DNA of 11,318 nucleotides from Caldisericota bacterium (lineage in GTDB: Bacteria > Caldisericota > Caldisericia > B22-G15): the NCBI GenBank assembly GCA_003648245.1, contig QMOO01000023.1:1-11318 (forward strand), in the 5' to 3' direction. Positions within the stretch are counted from its first letter, which is position 1, and each line of letters starts with the position of its first letter. The notes below the pieces were generated by a model. It was not told the origin of the DNA. It searched no databases and saw only the letters and a program-made list of their open reading frames with translations. Positions 1-7,154 of the stretch are shown here, one piece after another. The position numbers and the translations under genes are program-made.

Positions 1-1443
1 CTTACACATGCACATCTTGATCATATAGGGGCAATAAAGTTTGTATTTGAAAAGATTAAATTACCTCTTTTTGGAACAAAACTCACTTTAGGACTTGCCT
101 CAACGGTTATTCCTGGAAGATACAAACCATATGAAGAGCATGAAATAAAGCCTGGCGAAAGATTTAATATAGGAACCTTCCAGCTGGAAGGGGTGTATGT
201 TAATCACTCCATCCCAGATGGAATAGGTCTTATTATAAGAAGAAAGGGTTGTGGCACTATATTTCACACAGGCGATTTCAAGATAGATGCTACTCCCATT
301 GACGGAAGAGCAATAGATTTGCAGAGGATTGGAATGCTCGGGAGGGAAGGAGTTTTGCTTCTCCTTTCAGATTCAACTAATGCTACAAGAGATGGTCTTA
401 CTGGTTCAGAGAGGATTGTCGGCGACAATCTTGAAAGACTTTTTAGAAAAACAAAGGGAAGAATCATAATAACCACCTTTTCAACAAATATTCATAGAAT
501 ACAGCAGATATTCGATATATCATGGAAGTTAAAAAAGAAGGTCCATGTTGATGGTAAAAGCTTTGTAAACATTATAAGTGTTGCAAAAAAGCTGGGATAC
601 CTTAATATTCCTGATGGTTTAACTGTTGATATAAATGAGCTTCCTCTTGTTCCTGACGAAAATCTTGTTATCCTTAAAACGGGGAGTCAGGGAGAACCTC
701 TTTCAGGTCTTACAAGGCTTTCATCTTCCACCCACCAGAGATTAAGAATTCTTCCCGGAGATACAGTTATTATTTCTGCCCATCCTATACCAGGTAATGA
801 AGAGTTTGTTAACAGGACAGTGAACAATCTATTTTCTCTCGGCGCCGATGTTATCTATAGAGAGGAAGAAGGAATCCATGTATCAGGCCATGCTTCAGGA
901 GATGAATTGAAGATAATGCTTCAGCTGACAAAACCAAAATTTTTTGTTCCAGTTCATGGAGAGACAAGGCATCTCTATGCACATAAAAAGATTGCTCTTG
1001 ATGTTGGTGTTGAGGATAACAATATATTTATTCTCGAAAATGGTGATTCTCTAATTGTGTATGATGATAGAGTGAGGAGAGGGAAAAAGGAAATTTCTGG
1101 AGAGTTGTTTATAGATGGTCTTGGTTTTGAAAAAGAAGAGAGCGAAGTTCTAAAGGACAGGAGATTTCTTGCAAAGGAGGGGATTGTTGCTGTTGCTCTT
1201 ATAGTTAAGAAAGGAAGGCTTAAGGATATTAAGTTTGCCTCAAGAGGTTTCTTTGCAGAAGAGGAACTTAAACCAATTCTTCAGAGTGCCAGGGATAGAA
1301 TTTTAACTATTTTCTACGAAAATCATAACTATTCAAGGGATATCCTTGAAAGGGATATAAATGGTGCACTTTCTTCTCTATTTTATAAAAAGACAAGAAG
1401 AAGACCCATGATTCTTACCCTCATATTTGAGGAAGAACAATGA
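1..1443 (+). CDS. rnj: Ribonuclease J (5'-truncated by window edge)
   Basis: RNase J is a metallo-beta-lactamase/beta-CASP exo- and endoribonuclease acting in cytoplasmic mRNA decay and rRNA maturation. The frame is open from base 1, where codons 2-9 give the zinc-binding signature T-H-A-H-L-D-H-I (HxHxDH, bases 4-27). Downstream I see the VNHSIPD motif, the zinc ligand segment HTGDFK, LLSDSTN, TFSTNIHR (beta-CASP), TGSQGEP, the SGHAS histidine, KPKFFVPVHGE, and the C-terminal RRRPMI ending typical of the family. The window holds 480 residues; with about 70 residues missing before the HxHxDH motif the whole protein would be about 550, the usual RNase J length. The signature reads THAHLDH, where Bacillus RNase J1 has THGHEDH; all metal ligands are kept. 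The stop TGA overlaps the next ATG (ATGA), so the two genes are probably translationally coupled. Family assignment is secure; J1 versus J2 type cannot be told. Confidence 0.95.
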   Translation, partial: LTHAHLDHIGAIKFVFEKIKLPLFGTKLTLGLASTVIPGRYKPYEEHEIKPGERFNIGTFQLEGVYVNHSIPDGIGLIIRRKGCGTIFHTGDFKIDATPIDGRAIDLQRIGMLGREGVLLLLSDSTNATRDGLTGSERIVGDNLERLFRKTKGRIIITTFSTNIHRIQQIFDISWKLKKKVHVDGKSFVNIISVAKKLGYLNIPDGLTVDINELPLVPDENLVILKTGSQGEPLSGLTRLSSSTHQRLRILPGDTVIISAHPIPGNEEFVNRTVNNLFSLGADVIYREEEGIHVSGHASGDELKIMLQLTKPKFFVPVHGETRHLYAHKKIALDVGVEDNNIFILENGDSLIVYDDRVRRGKKEISGELFIDGLGFEKEESEVLKDRRFLAKEGIVAVALIVKKGRLKDIKFASRGFFAEEELKPILQSARDRILTIFYENHNYSRDILERDINGALSSLFYKKTRRRPMILTLIFEEEQ

Positions 1444-2924
1444 AAAAGGTTAAATTTGTTGACCTTACTTTAAGAGATGGGCAGCAGAGTAATGCTGCCA
1501 CAAGAATGACTACAGAGCAAATTTTAAGAGTTTTAAAACCAATTGTTGATTCTGGTTTTTCTGGCATGGAGGTATGGGGAGGGGCGACCCTTGATAGCGC
1601 CATGAGATACTTAAAAGAAGACCCATGGGAAAGATTAGAGAAGATAAGAGAAGTTGCATCAAATCTTCTTGATATACGAACTCTTATAAGGGGGCAGAAT
1701 CTTTTTGCATACTCTCCATATCCAGATGACCTTGTGATTTCATTTGTTAAGGAAACAGTTAGAACTGGATCCAATCTTATAAGAACTTTTGATGCCTTAA
1801 ATGACTGGAGGAACTTACAAACATCCATCATGGCCACAAAGACCTATGGAGGAAAAATTGAAGGTGCAATGTCTTATACAACAGGCCCTGTTTTTAATGA
1901 GAAGTATTACCTTGACCTTGCCCTTACCCTTCAAGATGAAGGATGTGATCAGATTGCAATTAAGGATATGGCTGGAATTCTTGAACCAAAGGTGGCATAT
2001 AAACTCATAAAGCTTCTAAAAAGTAAGTTGGAAGTTCCCTTAACACTTCATTCTCATACTACAGTTGGGTTTGCTACTCTCAATGCGATTATAGCAATGC
2101 ATCTTGGGGTGGATTTTATTGATACAGCATTTGTTCCTTTTGCTGGAGGAGCATCCCATCCTTCCATTGAGGTTCTCATTGTTTTTGCTGATTTTATGGG
2201 AATTGAACATGACATTGATAAGAGCAGGTTCGCATATATAAATAAAGAACTTTTTAAGATATTTGACGAGATTGGAAAATACTCTCCATACTATGGAAAG
2301 TATTACAGAAATTTTGATGTAGAAAAAATTGACATGAAGAAGGTTGAAAAGATAGTAAGAATTGTTACAGACGAGGATCTTGATAAATTTGACGAAGCCT
2401 TAGATCTTACGAGAAAATTACTTTCAGAGCTTGATTTTCCGCCACCAGATGAAAGACAAATCAAGGCTCAGATTCCAGGGGGAATGCTTACAAATCTGTA
2501 CAACCAGTTAAAGCAGATTGGGAAACTTGATCTTCTTGATAGGATACTTGAGGAGGTTCCACGGGTGAGAAAAGATGCTGGATATCCTCCCCTTGTTACC
2601 CCCACAAGTCAAATAATTGGCTCTCAGGCTGTCTTTAATGTCCTTTCAGGAGAAAGATATAAACAGGTGAGCAAGGAATTTAGAATGCTCATAAAAGGTT
2701 ATTTTGGAAGAACCCCTGTTCCCATTGATAAAGAGTTTATGGAAAAAATACTTGGCAAGGACGAAGAGATTTTAAATTGCAGGGCAGCATCCTATCTTAA
2801 GCCAGCCTTATGTAATATTGGGAAAGTTCCTTCATATGTGAAGACTCATAGAGATTTACTTTTGTATCTTATGCTTGAAGAAACAGCAGACGAATTCTTA
2901 AAATTTAAGTATAGAGAGGCGTAA
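1440..2924 (+). CDS. Carboxyltransferase subunit (PycB/OadA-like) without biotin domain
   Basis: This is a 494-residue protein of the biotin-dependent carboxyltransferase family (pyruvate carboxylase subunit B, oxaloacetate decarboxylase alpha, transcarboxylase 5S). The TIM-barrel motifs are present: TLRDGQQS near residues 10-17 (metal and substrate site, Asp13), RGQN at 84-87, RTFDALND at 115-122, IKDMAG with the lysine normally carboxylated (Lys175), HSHTT with the two metal-ligand histidines (204 and 206), and FAGGASHPS at 234-242. A conserved C-terminal carboxylase domain follows. The chain ends at about the point where PycB/OadA proteins (about 570-600 residues) continue into a linker and a biotinyl domain; no A/V-M-K-M biotinylation motif is present. 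A separate biotin carrier must therefore exist elsewhere, as in the transcarboxylase 5S subunit. The substrate (pyruvate/oxaloacetate or other) is not decidable. It overlaps the RNase J gene by 4 bases and is followed after one base by the DUF362 gene. Confidence 0.88.
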   Translation: MKKVKFVDLTLRDGQQSNAATRMTTEQILRVLKPIVDSGFSGMEVWGGATLDSAMRYLKEDPWERLEKIREVASNLLDIRTLIRGQNLFAYSPYPDDLVISFVKETVRTGSNLIRTFDALNDWRNLQTSIMATKTYGGKIEGAMSYTTGPVFNEKYYLDLALTLQDEGCDQIAIKDMAGILEPKVAYKLIKLLKSKLEVPLTLHSHTTVGFATLNAIIAMHLGVDFIDTAFVPFAGGASHPSIEVLIVFADFMGIEHDIDKSRFAYINKELFKIFDEIGKYSPYYGKYYRNFDVEKIDMKKVEKIVRIVTDEDLDKFDEALDLTRKLLSELDFPPPDERQIKAQIPGGMLTNLYNQLKQIGKLDLLDRILEEVPRVRKDAGYPPLVTPTSQIIGSQAVFNVLSGERYKQVSKEFRMLIKGYFGRTPVPIDKEFMEKILGKDEEILNCRAASYLKPALCNIGKVPSYVKTHRDLLLYLMLEETADEFLKFKYREA

Positions 2925-2925
2925 G

Positions 2926-4023
2926 GTGAGTGTTGTTTATTTTGGTAGCATGAGATCTATATCAGAAGAGAGATCATTTTTAAAGAAGATAAGAAAGATA
3001 GCAGATATACTCACTGATAATATTGATGAGGGTGATCTTGTAGCCATAAAACTTCATTTTGGTGAGCTTGGGAATCATGGTTTTTTAAGACCTATATTTG
3101 TGAGGCAGGTTGTTGATGTAATTAAAGAGAAAGGTGGCAAACCATTTCTCACAGATTCCAACACTCTTTACAAAGGTTCAAGGTCAAATGCAGTGGACCA
3201 CTTAAACACAGCAGTTTACAATGGATTTTCCTATGCATCTATAGGTTGCCCTGTGATAATCGCTGATGGAATTAAAGGTCAATATTATCAAGAAATACCT
3301 GTAAATTTAAAGTATTTTAGAACTGTTAAAATTGCAGGTGCCATTGTTGATGCCGATTACCTTCTTGTTCTTACCCACTTCAAAGGCCATATGATGGCTG
3401 GATTTGGAGGAGCTATAAAGAATGTTGCCATGGGGTGTGCTACAAGAGCTGGAAAACAAGTTCAGCATGCAGATTTCAAACCACCATTTAATGAAGAGAA
3501 ATGTATAGGATGTGGAGAGTGTGCGTCACACTGTCCCGAGGATGCTATAAAAATCGTTAATGGAAAATCAGATATTGACTATGATAGATGTACAGGATGC
3601 GGAGAGTGTGTGACTGTATGTCCCACAGGTGCAATAAGTATTGTATGGGAAGAACCAACTGAGAAACTTGAAGAAAAAATGGCAGAGTATGCCTTCGGGG
3701 TTTTAAAAATTAAAAAGCCAAAGGTATCTTTTATAAATTTTGTTGTAGATGTATCTCCAGACTGCGATTGTCTTCCATGGCATGATGCAAACATTATTCC
3801 TGATGTGGGTGTTTTTGGTTCAAAAGATATATTGTCTGTAGAACAAGCATCTTTTGATGCAATAAAGAATGCACCGGCACTTCCTGATACATCAGTTAAA
3901 GAAATACCCCTTATTGGAGAAGACAAATTCTATCATATTCACCACCTATCCGGAGAAACTCAACTTAAATATGCTGAAGAAATAGGTTTAGGAGAGAGGA
4001 GTTATAAAATAAAGAGGGTATAA
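2926..4023 (+). CDS. DUF362 protein with two [4Fe-4S] ferredoxin motifs
   Basis: This is a 365-residue cytoplasmic iron-sulfur protein of the DUF362 family. Residues 1-185 form the DUF362 domain, recognisable from AIKLHFGE, LTDSNTLYKG, LTHFKGHMMAGFGGAIKN and the following MGC. It is followed by a 2x[4Fe-4S] ferredoxin module: C193-x2-C196-x2-C199-x3-C203-P and C222-x2-C225-x2-C228-x3-C232-P. The C-terminal part (about 245-365) carries another Cys pair in the stretch DCDCLPW and is typical of the longer family members. The start is GTG at 2926, one base after the preceding stop, with GAGAGG (2914-2919) as a plausible ribosome binding site inside the previous gene. Family members occur in many anaerobes and their reaction is not established; an electron-transfer role is inferred only from the clusters. 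A link with the carboxyltransferase is suggested only by tight gene packing. Confidence 0.9.
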   Translation: MSVVYFGSMRSISEERSFLKKIRKIADILTDNIDEGDLVAIKLHFGELGNHGFLRPIFVRQVVDVIKEKGGKPFLTDSNTLYKGSRSNAVDHLNTAVYNGFSYASIGCPVIIADGIKGQYYQEIPVNLKYFRTVKIAGAIVDADYLLVLTHFKGHMMAGFGGAIKNVAMGCATRAGKQVQHADFKPPFNEEKCIGCGECASHCPEDAIKIVNGKSDIDYDRCTGCGECVTVCPTGAISIVWEEPTEKLEEKMAEYAFGVLKIKKPKVSFINFVVDVSPDCDCLPWHDANIIPDVGVFGSKDILSVEQASFDAIKNAPALPDTSVKEIPLIGEDKFYHIHHLSGETQLKYAEEIGLGERSYKIKRV

Positions 4024-4036
4024 TAAGTTATCCCTC
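4014..4036 (-). terminator. Stem-loop at the DUF362 stop codon, possible - strand terminator
   Basis: GAGGG(T)ATAA pairs with TTATCCCTC around a TAAG loop, giving nine pairs with one bulged T. The + strand follows the stem with A residues, so it is not a standard terminator for the + genes. On the - strand the stem is followed by TTTATTTTATAAC, a weak U-tract, so it could stop antisense transcription running out of the methyltransferase gene through the channel gene. The distance from the end of that gene (over 400 bases) makes this tentative. Confidence 0.3.
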
Positions 4037-4044
4037 AAAAAATT

Positions 4045-4053
4045 TAAGGAGGT
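4045..4053 (+). promoter_or_regulatory. Strong ribosome binding site of the channel gene
   Basis: TAAGGAGGT lies 6 bases before the ATG at 4060 and is nearly a full complement of the 16S rRNA 3' end. It fixes the start of the channel gene and contrasts with the weak or absent sites of its neighbours. Confidence 0.8.
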
Positions 4054-4059
4054 AAAATT

Positions 4060-4458
4060 ATGAGGATCTATCTATTTCTGTTTTTCATGGTGGGGGTTTC
4101 GATTCTATGGCTCTGGTTTCTATTCTTTATTACAAGAAAACTTACAGGAGCAAAGGTTATTGCAGTTATTATAATTGCACTTGTAGGTCTTGTAGTCTTT
4201 TTCGGGATTAAATACTATTCCTTTTACCTCTATGATCCCAAAAGTTTTTATATAATCCCTGCACATAAACTAACCTATGGAGGTGTAAGACTCTTTGATT
4301 TTATCTACTTTAGTTTTGTCACAATAACAACTCTGGGCTATGGAGATATTATCCCCCTCCATACGCTCACAAAGATTCTTACAATTCTTGAGGTTTTAAT
4401 GGGTGTTAGCTTTGTTGGTTTAATTCTTGGAAGAATAGTTATTAAAAGGGAATCATAA
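4060..4458 (+). CDS. Small potassium-channel-like membrane protein (pore domain only)
   Basis: This is a 132-residue membrane protein. The selectivity-filter motif T-L-G-Y-G-D is at residues 91-96, preceded by the pore helix (FIYFSFVTIT, 81-90) and followed by a last membrane helix at about 103-126. Before the pore are two hydrophobic stretches, about 4-24 and 32-52, so the layout is TM-TM-pore-TM, with a short charged end (KRES) on the cytoplasmic side. It fits the two-TM ion channel (Ion_trans_2) family plus one extra N-terminal helix. No RCK/TrkA-N regulatory domain, voltage sensor or other ligand-binding domain is present, so any gating control is unknown. It probably works as a tetramer in the cytoplasmic membrane. 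It lies 36 bases after the DUF362 gene with its own strong ribosome binding site. Its stop overlaps the stop of the convergent methyltransferase gene by 6 bases. Confidence 0.85.
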   Translation: MRIYLFLFFMVGVSILWLWFLFFITRKLTGAKVIAVIIIALVGLVVFFGIKYYSFYLYDPKSFYIIPAHKLTYGGVRLFDFIYFSFVTITTLGYGDIIPLHTLTKILTILEVLMGVSFVGLILGRIVIKRES

Positions 4459-5100
4459 AGTTTTTCTTGTCACAAGCAGTCTTATATATCCAAAGGCTAA
4501 TGGAATTTCTTTTTCTACCTTGAAACCGAAATTTTCTACATATTTTGATAAATCTATTTTTATAAATTCAAAGGCAAGCGGACATTCAAACTTTTTAAAG
4601 AACCATCTTACTATAAAATTTGCCGTATCAATATCAAACTCAGAGTAATCAAGTATGTTAAGTTGCCCTCCATCCTTTAGACTTTTATAGGCATTCTTTA
4701 AAATTTTTTCTCTATCATAATCCTCAAATCCATGAAATACAAAGGACATAAAAACATGGTCAAATTCATTCTCAAAGGGTAAGTCCTCTTCAATTCTTCC
4801 ATCAAAAACTTTAAAATTTTTATACTTTTCACTTCTTCTCTTTGCCGCTTCGAGCATCTCTTTTGATATATCAACACCCACTATCTCTCCATTAAATTTC
4901 ATCTTCTTTAGCATCAAAATGGCATTTTTTCCGCTTCCGCACCCAAAGTCAATAACTTTGTCTCCCTCCTTTAGATCCATCTTATCAATAGCTCCCTTTA
5001 TAAGCCTTGAATATCCACCAAAGGTCAGTAGACTCATCAATATATCATAATTTTTTGCTACAAATCCAGAAAGTTCAACCTTGCTTCTATCACTTCCCAT
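4453..5100 (-). CDS. Class I SAM-dependent methyltransferase
   Basis: This is a 215-residue cytoplasmic methyltransferase of the UbiE/Methyltransf_11-25 kind. Motif I is DFGCGSGK (residues 51-58), the acidic residue closing the SAM ribose site is Asp77 in VGVDISKEML, a motif II-like DHVFMSFVFHGF follows at about 113-125, and motif III-like LKDGGQLNILDYSEFD at about 142-157. The N-terminal FVAKNYDILMSLLTFG matches the opening of UbiE-like enzymes. The substrate cannot be inferred; menaquinone synthesis is one option but the sequence is not specific for it. The start ATG at 5100 has AGGAGG (- strand, 5110-5105) at good spacing, overlapping the stop of the upstream HD gene. It is therefore likely co-transcribed with that gene and is the last gene of the - strand run. 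Confidence 0.9.
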   Translation of the reverse strand: MGSDRSKVELSGFVAKNYDILMSLLTFGGYSRLIKGAIDKMDLKEGDKVIDFGCGSGKNAILMLKKMKFNGEIVGVDISKEMLEAAKRRSEKYKNFKVFDGRIEEDLPFENEFDHVFMSFVFHGFEDYDREKILKNAYKSLKDGGQLNILDYSEFDIDTANFIVRWFFKKFECPLAFEFIKIDLSKYVENFGFKVEKEIPLAFGYIRLLVTRKTL

Positions 5101-5109
5101 AATGCCTCC

Positions 5110-6780
5110 TTAAGGTCTTATAATCTTTATTCTATCACCTTCCTTAATCTCTGTTATATGCACTAAACTCCTTCCCTTTCCCAGGTAGAAAGATAAATTC
5201 CCATTTCTTTTTCCTTTTAGAAAAAAATAGAGATTTAATCTGTCCACCTCTTTTCCATTATAAAACAGAGGAATCTCTATATCAAAATCGTCAAATCTTA
5301 TTTTCGCTTTTTCTTTCTCTAATTTGATTCCCTTTACAGTTAAATATTTTCCTTTAACGTATCTTCTGCCAAATCTTATTTTTCCATAGAACTTGGTTAT
5401 CTCTTCTAAGGAATTTACCTTTTTTAGATCAGAACCATATTTAACTATCCTTGAAATGGTAACAGGTTTATTTAAGAACAGCTTGAGCGTTATTTCTCTT
5501 ATATTCATTTTCTTTTTATTCATAAGTGATAACAAAAACTCAGAAAACCTGTTTATTGATGGGGGTCTTATAGGTGCTAATGTGAGAGAGAGGAATTTCT
5601 CTATTTTTTTAATGTTTGCTTTACCTTTGACCACCCTCTTAAGATAATTAATTCTACTTCGGACCTTTCTAAGTATTTTTAATTTTAACTTTTCCTCCTC
5701 GCTCTTGTTTCCCTTTCTTAAATTTTTAATGTGTTTTCTAAGTCCCTTTTCTCTGATTTTTAATTTTTCAAGTTCTTTATATCTTCCAAAATCAATTATT
5801 TCTTTAACTCCATTTACCATTTCCTCAAAGGTCATCCCTGTATCCTGTGGGGTTTTTACAAGCACTGTGGATAGAATTTCATCCGGTTTTAATGGATGCG
5901 GGTAAATTTTTTCTGTTTTTTTCACAAAGACTTCATTCACTATTTCTCCTTCTATGCTGTGCAATTTAAGAAAGAGTTTATCAATTCCCTGCCCGATTAG
6001 AAAGAAGCTTGTATCTTCTATGGAAAAGATTTCGTTTCCAAAGGCAATCTCTTCTTCAATCCTTCTTTTTTCTTTTCTCCCTGTTTTTAGAAACTTTAAG
6101 TTTACATCAAATATAGTTTCGGGAAAAGGATAACCAAAGTAAAGATAGTCAAAGAGTAATGCCTTGAATATTGAGCTCACTGCATAGGAGTGGGAAAAGA
6201 GGTCTATGTCATTTGCTCCTCTTCTTGTATCTGATATCCCTTCCTTAAGGAAAAGCTTTAAACCCCATATTATCTTATCTCTCTTTAGTTCCTTAAAGAA
6301 TAAGTCAACGAATTTCTCAAGTCTTATTCTTAAGTAAGATAATCTAACATAATCCACCCTTTTTTCCTTTAAAAAGAAGTCCGAAAGGAAGGTTTCATTA
6401 AATTCCTGTTTACCTGAATTCGGGGGATTTGATGAATCAAATCTATCAGCTATTTGAAGTAGTTTAATGAAAGGATTTTTATCAAATGTTCTGCATTTTT
6501 CCTTAAGTTTACATCTTTCACATCCATGATGTGCACAGATAAAATGTATTGGAGCAATACCATCTGAGATTAAATCAATTCCGCTAAATTTTTCTTTTAG
6601 GGGAGTAAAAAGGAATTTTCTTAGATTTGGTGGAAAAGGGTCCTTGAGTATTAAGACAGCGTGGGAATCTTTTATTGGAGAATCAGGATCCTTGCTTAAT
6701 ATAAATTCATGGGAGAGTTTCCCAATGTCATGAAGTAGAGATGATATTTCTAAATCAATTATAAATTTGTTTATATCCAT
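5110..6780 (-). CDS. HD-domain protein with Cas10/Csm1-like N-terminal region, function unknown
   Basis: This is a 556-residue protein. Seen: an HD metal-site motif LLHDIGK (His17-Asp18), His40, a double His84-His85 in CAHHG, and Asp112 in the IADRFDSS stretch, a set and order typical of HD phosphohydrolases/nucleases. A Cys cluster C82-x4-C87-x2-C90-x5-C96 sits on the double His and could bind zinc. Residues 189-210 (ANDIDLFSHSYAVSSIFKAL) resemble the segment that follows the HD domain in Cas10/Csm1 proteins (consensus of the NDISLYDHxxxTAAIA type, from memory). The middle (about 335-395) is very Lys/Glu-rich and probably coiled coil; the C-terminal third is not recognised. I find no GGDD palm motif, so cyclic-oligoadenylate synthesis is not expected. 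There are no cas genes or repeats in the window. The ATG lies 6 bases after the tmRNA CCA end with no Shine-Dalgarno site; no alternative ATG, GTG or TTG occurs before the HD motif. HD fold is fairly sure, Cas10 kinship is inference. Confidence 0.75.
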   Translation of the reverse strand: MDINKFIIDLEISSLLHDIGKLSHEFILSKDPDSPIKDSHAVLILKDPFPPNLRKFLFTPLKEKFSGIDLISDGIAPIHFICAHHGCERCKLKEKCRTFDKNPFIKLLQIADRFDSSNPPNSGKQEFNETFLSDFFLKEKRVDYVRLSYLRIRLEKFVDLFFKELKRDKIIWGLKLFLKEGISDTRRGANDIDLFSHSYAVSSIFKALLFDYLYFGYPFPETIFDVNLKFLKTGRKEKRRIEEEIAFGNEIFSIEDTSFFLIGQGIDKLFLKLHSIEGEIVNEVFVKKTEKIYPHPLKPDEILSTVLVKTPQDTGMTFEEMVNGVKEIIDFGRYKELEKLKIREKGLRKHIKNLRKGNKSEEEKLKLKILRKVRSRINYLKRVVKGKANIKKIEKFLSLTLAPIRPPSINRFSEFLLSLMNKKKMNIREITLKLFLNKPVTISRIVKYGSDLKKVNSLEEITKFYGKIRFGRRYVKGKYLTVKGIKLEKEKAKIRFDDFDIEIPLFYNGKEVDRLNLYFFLKGKRNGNLSFYLGKGRSLVHITEIKEGDRIKIIRP

Positions 6781-6786
6781 TAAATT

Positions 6787-7141
6787 TGGTGGAGGCGGCG
6801 GGAATCGAACCCGCGTCCACGGAAGTTCAGTTTAAATCTTCTACAGGCTTAGCCTGTGAGTCTTTCTCTTCTCTTCTTCCTCCACAGGCAGAGGAAGGAG
6901 AGCGTATCCTCAGTAGATTCAACCTTCACCCCTGAGGAGCAGGTGAAGGCAGGTCTCCTTTTGGCGTCGGTTAGATGAGGGCAAGGAGACAGGCCAGCTC
7001 ACCTAACCGGCAGTAGAGATTAAGCTACTGCATATGCATAGTTTGTGTTGGCATTTTTTCTTCTTGAGGGTTTTAAGAGGTTCCCTCAAACCTCACCTGC
7101 AGATTTAAACCTCCGTTCCGTGTCGAAGTCCTTTCGCCCCC
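6787..7141 (-). ncRNA. ssrA: Transfer-messenger RNA (tmRNA)
   Basis: This 355-base gene rescues stalled ribosomes by trans-translation with SmpB. On the - strand the 5' end reads GGGGGCGAAAGGACTTCGACACGG, a hallmark of bacterial tmRNA. The 3' end has the T-arm GTTCGATTCCC and the acceptor strand CGCCTCC, then A and an encoded CCA (6789-6787). GGGGGCG pairs with CGCCTCC over 7 bp including one G-U. The long-range P2 helix is a perfect 10-bp match (7101-7110 with 6830-6839). Pseudoknot PK1 is visible from GAGGTT/AACCTC (7094-7089 with 7082-7077) and TTGAGGG/CCCTCAA (7089-7083 with 7070-7064). Downstream of the tag frame are further stems, including GGTTAG.../...CTAACC and the hairpin ACAGGCTAAGCCTGT. 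It is a one-piece, non-permuted tmRNA. It sits between deoB and the HD gene, in the same direction. Confidence 0.97.
7020..7052 (-). other. tmRNA tag-peptide reading frame
   Basis: Inside the tmRNA, just after PK1 and an A-rich stretch, GCC AAC ACA AAC TAT GCA TAT GCA GTA GCT TAA encodes the proteolysis tag ANTNYAYAVA and a stop. Length and start (A-N, then N-Y-A) match the E. coli tag ANDENYALAA. The resume codon is taken as GCC by this analogy; it could lie one or more codons upstream, since the same frame stays open there (E-E-K-N). The tail is A-V-A, while most tags end in A-A. Confidence 0.8.
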
Positions 7142-7154
7142 AGGTTCTATATAT

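Noticed and set aside
3579..3926. 115-codon open frame on the - strand inside the DUF362 gene
   Set aside because: It is opposite a gene with clear iron-sulfur motifs, and has no ribosome binding site or recognisable protein pattern. The same holds for frames opposite RNase J, the carboxyltransferase, deoB and the recombinase.
6780..6830. Genomic-island attachment site at the 3' end of ssrA, with the HD gene as cargo
   Set aside because: ssrA is a known integration target, but I see no second copy of its 3' end in the window and no integrase next to it; the Xer gene lies upstream of deoB in a conserved housekeeping order.
6787..6835. A separate tRNA gene suggested by the T-arm GTTCGATTCCC and CCA
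   Set aside because: It is the 3' tRNA-like part of tmRNA; the matching 5' half and acceptor strand are 340 bases away at 7141.
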